64,000 nt of DNA from Streptococcus sp. S784/96/1 (GCF_902729355.1 NZ_CACVCC010000002.1:1-64000), one strand, 5' to 3'; positions 46,118-55,431 are shown, counted from the stretch's first letter. Program-made: numbers and translations. The notes: generated by a model from the sequence alone, not told the origin.

Positions 46118-46169
46118 ATTATAAAGTTTGAAAGCCTTTTCCGGAAGGGACAAAATGGCGAAACTGTCC
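46118..46169 (-). promoter_or_regulatory. dhaKLM promoter with DhaS operator
   Basis: On the minus strand TATAAT lies at 46118-46123, with no recognisable -35 at 16-18 nt. Immediately upstream is an inverted repeat, GGACAAAA (46148-46155), 6 nt, AACTGTCC (46162-46169). It fits the GGACACAT-N6-ATTTGTCC DhaS site described in Lactococcus in size and outer bases. A missing -35 with an adjacent operator fits activator control. Confidence 0.75.
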
Positions 46170-46249
46170 GCCTTACAATACTTTCTAATTGTATGGAAAC
46201 GTGGTAGACTAGCTTATAGAAGACACTTAGTATTTCACGGGAGGAAAAG

Positions 46250-46789
46250 ATGGTCTCCTCATTGATTACAAAAAAGCGAATTGCGAAAGCTTTTAAAAAA
46301 TTATTTGTGATACAGCCTTTTGATAAAATTTCTGTCAGTGTTATAATGGAAGAAGCAGGCATTCGGCGTCAAACTTTCTATAGTCATTTTGTGGATAAAT
46401 ACGAATTGATGGAATGGATTTTTCAGACAGAATTACGTGAACAAGTCACAGACAATTTAGATTATATTTCAGGGATGCAATTGTTGACAGAGCTGTTGGA
46501 CTTCTGCCATAGAAATAGAGAATTTTATGGAAAATTATTTGAAATTGCAGATCAGAATGATTTTTCATCATATTTTGAAGGGTACTGCCGACAGTTGATT
46601 GATAAATTAGTGGAAGATTATCAGTTTAGAGATTTTGATAGCCAAGCAGAGCGGGAATTATTTCTGATCTATCATAGCTTGGCATTGGCTAATGTGATTA
46701 AACGTTTTTTAACGAGTCCGCTATCCTTAGGTCGATTAGAGAGCCAAGCTATTGTGCAACTGATTACGGCATCATTGAAAAATTATTAG
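46250..46789 (+). CDS. dhaS: Dihydroxyacetone regulon activator DhaS (TetR-like)
   Basis: The 179-aa TetR-fold regulator has its helix-turn-helix in KISVSVIMEEAGIRRQTFYS followed by HFVDKYEL. In Lactococcus DhaS activates dhaKLM when complexed with DhaQ-dihydroxyacetone. AGGAAAAG precedes the ATG. It is divergent from dhaK and 11 nt before dhaQ, the same arrangement as in Lactococcus. Confidence 0.9.
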   Translation: MVSSLITKKRIAKAFKKLFVIQPFDKISVSVIMEEAGIRRQTFYSHFVDKYELMEWIFQTELREQVTDNLDYISGMQLLTELLDFCHRNREFYGKLFEIADQNDFSSYFEGYCRQLIDKLVEDYQFRDFDSQAERELFLIYHSLALANVIKRFLTSPLSLGRLESQAIVQLITASLKNY

Positions 46790-46800
46790 GAATAAAGTTT

Positions 46801-47787
46801 ATGGTACAAGTATGTAACAAGGGAATGGATTTTGTATTAGAAAGTATTGAAGCGATTACTCAGGTTAATGCTCATTTAGAGCAAATTGAGGATTTAGCAG
46901 CAGTCTACTATCGTGAAGTGTCGGAAAATCAGATTCCGATACTATCAGGTGGTGGTAGTGGACATGAACCAGCCCACTTTGGTTATGTAGGAAAAGGTAT
47001 GTTGACGGCTGCCATCAGTGGACCGATTTTTGTGCCACCGTGCGCTAATGATATTTTAAAGGTCATTCGTTTTTTGAATCGTGGAAAAGGTGTGTTTGTC
47101 ATCATCAAAAATTTTGAAGCTGATTTGCGCGAATTTTCCCAAGCGATTTATCAAGCGCGCTCGGAAGGTATCCCGGTGAAGTATGTCGTATCACATGATG
47201 ATATTTCAGTAGAGACCTCTAATTTTAAATTACGACATCGGGGCGTAGCGGGGACTGTTTTACTTCATAAAATCATTGGACAGGCTGCTTATGAAGGGGC
47301 AAGTTTAGAAGAATTGGAAAGACTTGGATTGGAAGTGGCGACGGCAATGGCAACACTAGGATTTGCGACTAAACCTGCCACAATTTTGGGTGACAACCAT
47401 CCAATGTTTCAATTAGAACCAGGAAACATTTCATTTGGGATTGGCATTCATGGCGAACCTGGTTATCGCACAGTTCCATTTCAATCTTCGGAAATATTAG
47501 CTAATGAATTGATTAATAAGCTCAAAATGAAGTTAAAGTGGCAAGATAGGGAGTCATTTATTTTGGTGATCAATAATCTTGGTGCAACTTCTAAAATGGA
47601 AGAATTAATCTTTACAAATGATGTATTAGAGTTTTTGGCACTGGATGAATTAGAAATCGTCTTTACCAAAACAGGACGCTTAGTTACCAGTCTTGATATG
47701 GCTGGTTTGTCTATTACACTTTGTCGTTTGCAGGATAAGAAATGGCTCCAATATCTTCAAGCACCAACAGATGCCTTTGGATGGTAG
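46801..47787 (+). CDS. dhaQ: DhaQ, DhaK-like coactivator
   Basis: The 328-aa DhaK paralogue has GGGSGHEPAHFGYVGKG and keeps the substrate-binding His in GIGIHGEPGYRTV. In Lactococcus DhaQ binds dihydroxyacetone but does not act as kinase; it activates DhaS. The second DhaK-type gene in this locus, paired with dhaS rather than with dhaL, makes the same role likely. It starts 11 nt behind dhaS. Confidence 0.9.
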   Translation: MVQVCNKGMDFVLESIEAITQVNAHLEQIEDLAAVYYREVSENQIPILSGGGSGHEPAHFGYVGKGMLTAAISGPIFVPPCANDILKVIRFLNRGKGVFVIIKNFEADLREFSQAIYQARSEGIPVKYVVSHDDISVETSNFKLRHRGVAGTVLLHKIIGQAAYEGASLEELERLGLEVATAMATLGFATKPATILGDNHPMFQLEPGNISFGIGIHGEPGYRTVPFQSSEILANELINKLKMKLKWQDRESFILVINNLGATSKMEELIFTNDVLEFLALDELEIVFTKTGRLVTSLDMAGLSITLCRLQDKKWLQYLQAPTDAFGW

Positions 47788-47994
47788 GGATGAAATAAGA
47801 GAAAAAGTGAAGCGGAGGGATGTGTTTTTATTGGGAATGCTATTTGGATTAGCTAAAAAATGACTAGTTTTATTAATATTCGGGTTATTACTCTTTTAAC
47901 CTGCCAACTTTATATGATAAATTCGGCAGAATCTGAATCATGGGACAACTTATCACGAAGTTTTTCTCCATCCATTTAAGACCTAAACAATAAA

Positions 47995-48036
47995 TTGACA
48001 GAAAATTCAACCAAATTTTTAGAATTATGGTAAAAT
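47995..48036 (+). promoter_or_regulatory. Putative ilvD promoter and CodY-like box
   Basis: TTGACA (47995-48000) is followed by TAGAAT (48020-48025, 19 nt spacing) and by TAAAAT (48031-48036). AATTTTTAGAATTAT (48014-48028) matches 11 of 15 positions of the CodY consensus. It is plausible for a branched-chain amino acid gene but weak on sequence alone. Confidence 0.4.
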
Positions 48037-48066
48037 AGATAAAAATCAAGGTAAGAGGATAGTGAT

Positions 48067-49779
48067 ATGACTGAAAATAATCTAACTAACCCGCGTCATC
48101 GCTCTGCGATTTACGATAGTATGGTCAAGTCGCCAAACCGTGCCATGTTGCGTGCGACAGGGATGACGGATGAGAATTTTAAGCAGCCGATTGTTGGGGT
48201 TATCTCGACTTGGGCTGAGAATACGCCGTGTAATATTCACTTGCATGACTTTGGGAAATTAGCTAAGGAAGGGGTCAAGGATGCTGGGGCATGGCCTGTT
48301 CAGTTCGGAACCATTACTGTAGCCGATGGGATTGCTATGGGAACCCCTGGGATGCGTTTTTCATTGACGTCTCGTGATATTATTGCGGATTCTATTGAGG
48401 CTGCGATGGGTGGGCACAATGTGGATGCCTTTGTCGCTATCGGTGGCTGTGATAAAAATATGCCTGGTTCTATGATTGCTATTGCTAATATGGATATTCC
48501 TGCTATTTTTGCCTACGGTGGTACCATTGCTCCAGGTAATCTGAATGGCAAGGACATCGACCTTGTATCTGTTTTTGAAGGTATCGGGAAATGGAACCAC
48601 GGCGACATGACTGCCGAAGAAGTGAAGGCTTTGGAATGTAATGCCTGCCCTGGGCCTGGTGGTTGTGGCGGTATGTACACGGCAAATACCATGGCAACAG
48701 CTATCGAAGTCATGGGAATGAGCTTGCCAGGGTCATCATCTCACCCAGCGGAATCAGCAGAGAAAAAAGCTGACATTGAAGAAGCAGGTCGTGCCGTTGT
48801 CCGTATGCTTGAGTTAGGTCTGAAGCCGTCTGATATTTTGACGCGCGAAGCCTTTGAAGATGCCATTACAGTAACTATGGCGCTCGGTGGGTCAACCAAT
48901 GCTACCCTTCACCTGTTGGCAATCGCTCACGCGGCTAATGTTGATTTGACCTTAGAAGACTTTGATGCGTTTCAAGCAAAAGTGCCTCATTTGGCCGATT
49001 TGAAACCATCTGGTCAATACGTTTTCCAAGACCTCTATGAGGTTGGAGGCGTGCCAGCCGTCATGAAATACTTGTTGAAACATGGTTTCTTGCATGGCGA
49101 CCGCATCACATGTACTGGTAAAACAGTCGCAGAGAACTTGGAAGCCTTTGATGACTTGACACCTGGTCAAAAAGTTATCATGCCACTTGAGAATCCAAAA
49201 CGTGCCGATGGCCCATTGATCATCCTTAAAGGAAACTTGGCACCAGATGGAGCTGTGGCTAAGGTATCAGGGGTTAAGGTTCGTAACCACACGGGTCCAG
49301 CTAAGGTCTTTGACTCGGAGGAAGCTGCTATTGAAGCGGTTCTTACCGATGAGATTGTTGACGGTGATGTGGTAGTTGTGCGTTACGTTGGTCCAAAAGG
49401 TGGCCCAGGTATGCCTGAAATGCTGTCACTATCATCTATGATTGTTGGTAAAGGTCAAGGCGATAAGGTTGCCCTTCTGACGGATGGTCGTTTCTCAGGT
49501 GGTACTTACGGTCTCGTTGTCGGACACATTGCCCCAGAGGCGCAGGATGGCGGTCCGATTGCCTATTTGCGTACAGGAGACCTTGTTACCGTTGACCAAG
49601 ATACCAAAGAAATCACCATGCATGTTTCTGATGACGAAATAGCAGAGCGTAAGAAAACGACTGTTATCCCACCACTTTATAGCCGTGGGGTTCTCGGTAA
49701 GTATGCTCATACCGTGTCATCAGCAGCTAAAGGTGCTGTGACTGATTTCTGGAACATGGGCAGAAGCGGGAAAGCTTAA
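48067..49779 (+). CDS. ilvD: Dihydroxy-acid dehydratase
   Basis: IlvD converts 2,3-dihydroxy-isovalerate and its homologue to the 2-keto acids in valine/isoleucine synthesis, using an Fe-S cluster. The 570-aa protein has the cluster cysteines in [11 protein letters not shown] and [19 protein letters not shown], plus the C-terminal [28 protein letters not shown] precedes the ATG. Other ilv genes are not in the window, so it stands alone here. Confidence 0.96.
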   Translation: MTENNLTNPRHRSAIYDSMVKSPNRAMLRATGMTDENFKQPIVGVISTWAENTPCNIHLHDFGKLAKEGVKDAGAWPVQFGTITVADGIAMGTPGMRFSLTSRDIIADSIEAAMGGHNVDAFVAIGGCDKNMPGSMIAIANMDIPAIFAYGGTIAPGNLNGKDIDLVSVFEGIGKWNHGDMTAEEVKALECNACPGPGGCGGMYTANTMATAIEVMGMSLPGSSSHPAESAEKKADIEEAGRAVVRMLELGLKPSDILTREAFEDAITVTMALGGSTNATLHLLAIAHAANVDLTLEDFDAFQAKVPHLADLKPSGQYVFQDLYEVGGVPAVMKYLLKHGFLHGDRITCTGKTVAENLEAFDDLTPGQKVIMPLENPKRADGPLIILKGNLAPDGAVAKVSGVKVRNHTGPAKVFDSEEAAIEAVLTDEIVDGDVVVVRYVGPKGGPGMPEMLSLSSMIVGKGQGDKVALLTDGRFSGGTYGLVVGHIAPEAQDGGPIAYLRTGDLVTVDQDTKEITMHVSDDEIAERKKTTVIPPLYSRGVLGKYAHTVSSAAKGAVTDFWNMGRSGKA

Positions 49780-49853
49780 GAAGCTCAAAAATACTATTAT
49801 GACCGTATTTAGCAGTACCGCTCAGCTATTGTCAAGAATAATGGAAGGAAAAC

Positions 49854-50288
49854 ATGGATCTATTAGATGAAAGATTTCCCTTTTCGGGAGCGAAAATTGC
49901 CCTACTAAATGGGGACAATATTCTCAGTATTTTGCGTGATGATATTCCAACCATCCCCTATCCAAATACTTGGGATCTAGCTGGAGGCGGTCGTGAGGAT
50001 AATGAAACGCCCTTTGAATGTATCCAACGTGAGACGTATGAAGAGTTAGGGATTACGATTTCTAAAGAAAGCATTCGCTGGGTTAAACAATATCCAGGTA
50101 TGATTGATCCAACAAAAGACTCTGTCTTTATGGTCGGAATGATTAGCCAAGCAGACATTAATCAAATTGTCTTTGGAGATGAGGGACAGGGCTGGAAGAT
50201 GATGCCGATTGAAGGATTTTTAAACGATGATCAAGTTTATGATAGTCTCAAAGCACGATTGAAGGATTATTTAGAACAGAGAAATTAA
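49854..50288 (+). CDS. Nudix hydrolase
   Basis: The 144-aa protein has a complete Nudix box: GGGREDNETPFECIQRETYE then ELGI, giving G-x5-E-x7-RE-x2-EE-x-G. Such enzymes cleave nucleoside diphosphate derivatives. AAGGAAA precedes the ATG. No neighbour explains the substrate. Confidence 0.9.
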   Translation: MDLLDERFPFSGAKIALLNGDNILSILRDDIPTIPYPNTWDLAGGGREDNETPFECIQRETYEELGITISKESIRWVKQYPGMIDPTKDSVFMVGMISQADINQIVFGDEGQGWKMMPIEGFLNDDQVYDSLKARLKDYLEQRN

Positions 50289-50424
50289 AGACGATCGTTT
50301 TTCTCTGAAACATTGTTTGATAACCTAAATAGAACATAAAAAGCATAGAATCAGTATTAGTAATAAAATAGCTGATTTTATGCTTTTATTTTGGTTGTTG
50401 ACATTTGATTTTATGATGTCCTTA

Positions 50425-50773
50425 TACTTAACAAAAATCAAAAATTACTTTTTTTGCTTCTTTCTAAAAAGGTACGGACGCAAGCAACCTCCTACGGAGT
50501 TTCATTGCTACTTTTTGAGCCTGTTTTTCGCAGTAGATGATTGGCTGTACTTGTCGACTCCTCGACAGCGTCCAACCTAATAATCCTTGCGGGGGAACTA
50601 CTACGAAATTGACTTTCAATTTTTGTAGTTCTCCCAAAAATCCGTTCATATCGAGAGTAAACTCTCGATATGAATACCACTATAGCGAAAGAAACATTTT
50701 AGCTTCACTTCGTTCGGTAGTCCATCAAAAGTATTAGAGGTTCTAAAATGCTAGTTTTGATTTTGGATGAGTA
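50425..50773. repeat. MITE-like repeat family R2, copy 2
   Basis: The element is 349 bp with terminal inverted repeats: TACTTAACAAAAATCAAAAA at the left, and TACTCATCCAAAATCAAAAC read inward from the right. The flanks are TTA on both sides. Inside is a nearly perfect palindrome of 14-bp arms, TTCATATCGAGAGT with its complement (50645-50674), and blocks shared with copy 1 such as CGCAGTAGATG and GTCCAACCTAAT. No credible protein is encoded. It lies between a Nudix gene and the toxin-antitoxin pair. Confidence 0.75.
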
Positions 50774-50833
50774 TTAGAGGCAAAAAATAAAGAATTCGTA
50801 GTTCTATGAAGGTGAGTCTCATAGGGCTTTAAA

Positions 50834-50880
50834 TTGCTGAATAGTAGCAAATGTGTTAAAATGTATATACAAAATATACA
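50834..50880 (+). promoter_or_regulatory. Toxin-antitoxin promoter with palindromic operator
   Basis: TTGCTG (50834-50839), 17 nt, TAAAAT (50857-50862). It overlaps the perfect inverted repeat TGTATAT-ACAAA-ATATACA (50862-50880), 11 nt before the antitoxin ATG. The placement is typical of antitoxin autorepression. Confidence 0.8.
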
Positions 50881-50891
50881 AAGGACAAAGA

Positions 50892-51185
50892 ATGGCTACG
50901 ATTCAAAAGAATTCTCAGTTTAGTTTTCGGACGGATGCAGATTTATTGCAACGTGCAAAAGAAATTGTTGGTTATGAAAACTTAGATATGACGACCTTGT
51001 TTAATAATCTGTTACAGATTGTCGTTGAGCAAGAGCGTGTCCCTGCTATGCTATTAGACAATGAAAAGTCTAAAAAAGATCGCATTGTAGATGAACTGTT
51101 CTCTGAAATTCAAAAGGGCTATACCAGCTATCTTGATGGCAAAGGGAAGTCTGTTGATGAGGTATTTTCAAAATATGGTTCGTGA
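50892..51185 (+). CDS. RelB/DinJ-family antitoxin
   Basis: The 98-aa protein has an N-terminal ribbon-helix-helix (QFSFRTDADLLQRAKEIVGY) of the DinJ/RelB type, with DMTTLFNNLL. The C-terminal acidic helix should wrap the toxin. ATG 50892 follows AAGGACAAAG. It overlaps the toxin start by 11 nt. Confidence 0.88.
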   Translation: MATIQKNSQFSFRTDADLLQRAKEIVGYENLDMTTLFNNLLQIVVEQERVPAMLLDNEKSKKDRIVDELFSEIQKGYTSYLDGKGKSVDEVFSKYGS

Positions 51186-51495
51186 GTTGCGGATTATGCC
51201 CGAAGCAGAGGCTGATTTAGATGAGATTTACCACTATATTTTGAAGCGTTTTTTAGCACCTCAGGCTGCCGAAACCACCATGACCAACATTCGTTTAGCA
51301 ATGGAGCAGTTTTTAGAAGTGCCAGACCTTGGTATTGATGTGACAGAACGAATAGGGAGACAATTTTCTAAGGACCATACGCTACGGATGACACTTGCTG
51401 GGAACTATCTCGTCTTTTACATCGTCAATGACAAAGCAATCGCTGTATTGCGAGTGCTGTATCAAAATCGCAATTGGGTTGAGGTGTTTAGGTAA
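51175..51495 (+). CDS. RelE/ParE-superfamily toxin
   Basis: The 106-aa protein has the ParE-like start (VRELRIMPEAEADLDEIYHY) and the ending DHTLRMTLAGNYLVFYIVND, then VLYQNRNW, typical of the plasmid-stabilisation/RelE fold. Such toxins either cleave ribosome-bound mRNA or poison gyrase; the sequence does not decide. Overlap with the antitoxin gives coupled translation. Confidence 0.88.
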   Translation: MVRELRIMPEAEADLDEIYHYILKRFLAPQAAETTMTNIRLAMEQFLEVPDLGIDVTERIGRQFSKDHTLRMTLAGNYLVFYIVNDKAIAVLRVLYQNRNWVEVFR

Positions 51496-51520
51496 GGGGG
51501 AGCTAAGTAAGGAGAGAAAA

Positions 51521-51922
51521 ATGACTCAATTATTTTTTGGAATAAAAGCGCTAGTACTAAATGATGAAGGAAAGTTTTTGGCAGTACATAAAACAAAACA
51601 AGCCTCTCCATTATTGGAAATACCAGGTGGTCGAATGGAATTTGGTGAAACAATTGAAGAAACGCTAATTCGTGAGATGAAAGAAGAAACCAATTTAGTT
51701 GTTGCTCCTAAAAAAATTTTGACCACATGGAATTATATGAAGAAGACAGGTGACTTTCAAGTAGCGGGACTTATATACTTGGTAGAAGTAGAAGACTTAT
51801 CATCTTTAACGTTATCTGAAGAACATGATAGCTGCACCTGGTTAGGTTTTGATGAATTGAATTTATTAGTGCCGCATTTCAAAAACGCTTTGGAAAACAT
51901 AGAATGTAGTAACTTGTTTTAA
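51521..51922 (+). CDS. Nudix hydrolase
   Basis: The 133-aa protein has the Nudix box GGRMEFGETIEETLIREMKE then ETN, with GIKALVLNDEGKFLAVHK at the start. GTAAGGAGAG precedes ATG 51521. It starts 25 nt behind the toxin gene, but this is probably chance. It may be an ADP-ribose, NADH or modified-nucleotide hydrolase; unknown. Confidence 0.87.
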   Translation: MTQLFFGIKALVLNDEGKFLAVHKTKQASPLLEIPGGRMEFGETIEETLIREMKEETNLVVAPKKILTTWNYMKKTGDFQVAGLIYLVEVEDLSSLTLSEEHDSCTWLGFDELNLLVPHFKNALENIECSNLF

Positions 51923-51945
51923 ATAAAACGAACAGAAAGGAAATG

Positions 51946-52044
51946 GTTTAGTTAGTTTATCTAACTGAACCCGCCCTAAACACTGTGTCAAAAAGATAAA
52001 GTTCTCCTAGATGCAAGCATCGTCGGAGTCTTTCCTATTTTGAC
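51946..52044 (+). promoter_or_regulatory. Structured leader of prmA
   Basis: First stem: GTTTAGTTAG (51946-51955) with CTAACTGAAC (51961-51970). Second, larger structure: GTCAAAA...AAAG (from 51987) pairs with CTTT...TTTTGAC (ending 52044); inside it CTCC/GGAG and, at the tip, GATGC-AA-GCATC. The prmA start is only 30 nt later. No known riboswitch class is recognised. Confidence 0.45.
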
Positions 52045-52074
52045 GTTGTGTTTTACGGGCTTGGTATTTTAATG

Positions 52075-53028
52075 ATGAACAACTGGAAAGAATTAACCAT
52101 TACTGTCCATCGTGAGGCAGAGGAAGCTGTTTCAAATTTATTGATTGAGACAGGGAGTCAGGGGGTTGCGATTAGTGACTCGGCGGATTATATTGGTCAA
52201 GAGGATCGTTTTGGCGAGCTGTATCCTGAGGTGGAGCAATCTGAGATGATTGCGGTGACGGCTTACTATCCTGATACTATGGATTTGGAGGCGGTCAAGG
52301 CTGAGATTGAGGCTAGTCTTGCGGAGTTGCCTGATTACGGTGTGGCGACAGGGGCTGTCCGCATTGACAGTCAGGATTTGGCTGAGGAAGATTGGGCAGA
52401 GAATTGGAAGAAATACTATGAGCCTGCTCGTATCACGCGTGACTTGACCATTGTGCCGTCTTGGACGGACTATGAGGCGACAGATGGAGAGAAAATTATT
52501 AAGCTAGATCCCGGAATGGCATTTGGTACGGGGACTCACCCAACAACCAAGATGAGCCTTTTTGCTCTTTCGCAGGTGCTTCGTGGTGGGGAGACGGTGA
52601 TTGATGTGGGAACGGGTTCAGGCGTTCTTTCCATTGCCAGCTCGCTTCTTGGCGCCAAGGAGATTTTCGCCTATGACCTTGATGATGTGGCGGTGCGCGT
52701 GGCTCAGGAGAATATTGACATGAACCCAGGGATGGAGAATATCCATGTGGCAGCAGGAGATCTTCTGAAAGGTGTGACGCAAGAAGCTGATGTCATCGTT
52801 GCCAACATTTTGGCGGATATTCTGATTCATTTGACCGATGATGCGTACCGTTTGGTCAAGGATGAGGGCTATCTCATCATGTCTGGAATTATTGCCGAAA
52901 AACTGGATATGGTCCTCGAAGCGGCTTACAGCGCAGGCTTTTTCCTCGAAACGCATATGATTCAGGGCGAGTGGAACTGTGTGGTCTTTAAGAAAACCGA
53001 CGATATGTCGGGCGTGATTGGAGGCTAG
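52075..53028 (+). CDS. prmA: Ribosomal protein L11 methyltransferase
   Basis: PrmA methylates lysines and the N-terminus of L11 with SAM. The protein of about 317 aa has the substrate-binding domain first ([20 protein letters not shown]), then [15 protein letters not shown] and [14 protein letters not shown] (SAM motif I), and [10 protein letters not shown]. Two ATGs (52072, 52075) and GTG 52048 are possible starts; 52075 matches the usual N-terminus, and all have weak ribosome binding sites. rsmE starts at the base after its stop codon. Confidence 0.94.
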   Translation: MNNWKELTITVHREAEEAVSNLLIETGSQGVAISDSADYIGQEDRFGELYPEVEQSEMIAVTAYYPDTMDLEAVKAEIEASLAELPDYGVATGAVRIDSQDLAEEDWAENWKKYYEPARITRDLTIVPSWTDYEATDGEKIIKLDPGMAFGTGTHPTTKMSLFALSQVLRGGETVIDVGTGSGVLSIASSLLGAKEIFAYDLDDVAVRVAQENIDMNPGMENIHVAAGDLLKGVTQEADVIVANILADILIHLTDDAYRLVKDEGYLIMSGIIAEKLDMVLEAAYSAGFFLETHMIQGEWNCVVFKKTDDMSGVIGG

Positions 53029-53772
53029 ATGCAGCAGTATTTTGTAAATGGCAAAGCAGAGAAGCTAGTAACCATCGCTGATAAGGATACTATCAAGCAC
53101 ATGTTTCACGTCATGCGTTTGACTGACGGTGATGAGGTGGTTTTGGTCTTTGAAGATGGCGTGAAGCACTTGGCGAAAGTGTCAGACAGCGCCGCCCATC
53201 AATTTGAATTGGTAAAAGAGTTAGCTGACAATGTGGAAATGCCAGTCCAAGTGACCATCGCCTCAGGCTTTCCAAAGGGAGACAAGCTAGATTTGGTCAC
53301 ACAAAAAGCAACAGAACTAGGTGTTAGTGCTATCTGGGCTTATCCTGCCGACTGGTCTGTGGTCAAGTGGGATGGCAAAAAATTAGCTAAGAAAGAAGAA
53401 AAGCTGGCGAAAATTGCCCTCGGCGCCGCAGAGCAGAGTAAACGCAATCGTGTCCCAAACGTCACTTTGTTTGAGAAAAAGGCAGATTTTTTAGCACAGC
53501 TATCAGCTTTTGACAAAACTTTCATTGCCTACGAAGAAACGGCTAAAGCAGGTGAATTATCAGCCTTGGCGCGTGAATTAAAGGCGGTGAAAGAAGGGGA
53601 CAAACTTCTCTTTATCTTCGGTCCAGAAGGTGGTATCTCACCAAAAGAAATCGAAGCCTTTGAACAAGCTGGTGGTATCAAAGTTGGTTTAGGTCCTCGC
53701 ATCATGCGAACAGAAACCGCGCCACTCTATGCTTTGTCGGCAGTGAGTTATGCCTTGGAGATGGCGAAATAA
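53029..53772 (+). CDS. rsmE: 16S rRNA (uracil-1498-N3)-methyltransferase
   Basis: RsmE is a SPOUT-class methyltransferase acting on assembled 30S. The 247-aa protein has KGDKLDLVTQKATELGVSAI, the deep-knot FIFGPEGGISPKEIEAFEQA and LGPRIMRTETAPLYAL. It directly follows prmA (TAGATG junction), the usual pair. Confidence 0.96.
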   Translation: MQQYFVNGKAEKLVTIADKDTIKHMFHVMRLTDGDEVVLVFEDGVKHLAKVSDSAAHQFELVKELADNVEMPVQVTIASGFPKGDKLDLVTQKATELGVSAIWAYPADWSVVKWDGKKLAKKEEKLAKIALGAAEQSKRNRVPNVTLFEKKADFLAQLSAFDKTFIAYEETAKAGELSALARELKAVKEGDKLLFIFGPEGGISPKEIEAFEQAGGIKVGLGPRIMRTETAPLYALSAVSYALEMAK

Positions 53773-53777
53773 GAAAC

Positions 53778-53813
53778 AAAGGCAGGCCGAGTGACCTGTC
53801 TTTCATAATTTTT
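53778..53813 (+). terminator. Terminator of prmA-rsmE
   Basis: AAAGGCAGG (53778-53786) and CCTGTCTTT (53795-53803) pair with one G-U and are followed by CATAATTTTT. Confidence 0.7.
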
Positions 53814-54319
53814 AATACCGTTCGCCATAGTTTTGTTCAATGGTAGCCAGAATGTTTTCAGTTTTTTGATTGCTAGTGTTTAGGATGATGTTGACTAATG
53901 GAAATCCTAACTTACGGTTTGTCAGGTATGCTTTCTTTGCCCAGCTATTTATGCGGTTCAGATACTTTTCTTCATTGAAGAGATAGGCTGAGATAAAGGT
54001 TTGGGTAAAGTAATAGGTTAACTGGATATCCTTGATATCTTTCCAAGGAATAGTTTGGGTAACTCTAATGGCTGCTGATTGGTCTAAAATGCCATCATCG
54101 TTAACAATTAATAAGGGTCTTGGGAAAATAAGGCGTTTGAAAAAGATAACGGCACACTGTAAAGAACACTCCTGATGGTAGTGTGATCGAGCGCAGTAAT
54201 ATAGGTATTTCAGAGGGATTCATCACCCAAATGGTAGTCGCTGCTAATATAAAACTAAGTGAGCCGATGAGGTAGAGAAAGGTTAGGTAGCGTTTGGGGT
54301 AAACAATAACAGGTGTCAT
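53812..54319 (-). pseudogene. Frameshifted small membrane protein (PH-like domain type)
   Basis: On the minus strand the first frame gives two membrane helices (YLTFLYLIGSLSFILAATTI, then a second segment) and ends at 54101. A second frame continues to a TAA at 53812-53814 with TIPWKDIKDIQLTYYFTQTF and NIILNTSNQKTENILATIEQ. The order of helices followed by an IPWKDI-type strand is like STM3941/PH-like membrane proteins. A single shift near 54150 would join them, so the gene is disrupted unless this is a sequence error. Confidence 0.7.
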
Positions 54320-54431
54320 AGTCTTGCTTTCTAATGGATGGTGAAATGGGCAATCGTCCTCCCGACAAAAATATTAGAGAGGTGTATAGTGTGACATTGA
54401 AGTAACTTGAATTATCTTGTTTTATATCTTA

Positions 54432-55199
54432 TCAAATTTCCTTCCCGCTCACGACAAATCGGATATGGGAGTAGTCACGTTCAAGGTCTTTACCTGTCAT
54501 GAAGGCTTTGCCATCTTTTTTGACTTGTATGAGGTCAATGCCTTGGGCTTGGGCACCCAAGACACAGCCGCAGTAGCATTGGCGGTAGATGTCATATTCA
54601 GCACACATTTCCACGGATCGTTTGTAGCCTTGGTTTTTCTTGAAATCACTTGGCAAATACTGGGTGTCGTAGATTTTTTGCACTTCCAGACCGACGGCAT
54701 TGATGGTCTGGGAGTTTTTATGTGGACTGATGGTCAGCGCACTGCCAAAGTAGTCAAAACCTAGCTCGACAGCCTTGGCTGCAGTTTTGTCTAAGCGGTA
54801 ATCGTAGCAGACCTTACAACGGTCACCGCCTTCTGGTTCATCCTCAAGACCGTGAACTTTTCGGAAAAATTCGTTTGGTTCATAAGGGGCAGCTAAAAAT
54901 TGCACCTGTTGACCAGCATTGCTATTAAAATCATTGACAAATTTTTGTGTGACATAGCTTCGGCGTTCGTATTCGATTTTGGGATGAATGTTGGAATTGG
55001 CAAAATAAATCGTCACATCACAAAATTGGGTGATGTACTCTAAAGTATAAGTACTACATGGCGCGCAGCAAACATGCATGAGGACACTTGGTCGGGTGTT
55101 TTCTGCCTGCCATTTTTTGACCATTTGTTGCATGACTTTATCGTAGTTGACTTTTTGATTAGGATTCATGCGTGAGAGAATCTCTTCAACGTTAATCAT
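54432..55199 (-). CDS. queH: Epoxyqueuosine reductase QueH
   Basis: QueH (former DUF208) carries out the last step of queuosine synthesis in tRNA, reducing epoxyqueuosine. The 255-aa protein has the Cys clusters HVCCAPCSTYTLE, GGDRCKVCYDYRL and QCYCGCVLG, which bind Fe-S and a second metal. ATG 55199 follows AAAGG at 7 nt; ATG 55214 upstream lacks a site. No other que genes are near, in keeping with salvage of a precursor. Confidence 0.93.
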   Translation of the reverse strand: MINVEEILSRMNPNQKVNYDKVMQQMVKKWQAENTRPSVLMHVCCAPCSTYTLEYITQFCDVTIYFANSNIHPKIEYERRSYVTQKFVNDFNSNAGQQVQFLAAPYEPNEFFRKVHGLEDEPEGGDRCKVCYDYRLDKTAAKAVELGFDYFGSALTISPHKNSQTINAVGLEVQKIYDTQYLPSDFKKNQGYKRSVEMCAEYDIYRQCYCGCVLGAQAQGIDLIQVKKDGKAFMTGKDLERDYSHIRFVVSGKEI

Positions 55200-55363
55200 C
55201 TGGATGCCTTTCATTGGTTCTTATTTTCTAGTCTAACATAGAAAATGGGAAATCGCACAGCTATTTTACAAAAAACACCGCTGAAAATCATTTAGTGTGA
55301 GATGTTTTTTTGACTTTTATTATCTATACTTTTTAAGATAGCACCGTACTTTAAGTTTTTAAG

Positions 55364-55391
55364 TTGACAGTTTTTTAGAAAATGCTATCCT
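55364..55391 (+). promoter_or_regulatory. malR promoter
   Basis: TTGACA (55364-55369), 16 nt, TATCCT (55386-55391) with TG at 55383-55384. Confidence 0.6.
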
Positions 55392-55431
55392 AAGGCTATT
55401 AGGAATGAATATGAAAGAAAGAAATGATGAT

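Noticed and set aside
54417..54764. 115-aa open frame on the plus strand opposite queH
   Set aside because: It covers the region encoding the conserved Cys clusters of QueH on the other strand; no independent evidence.
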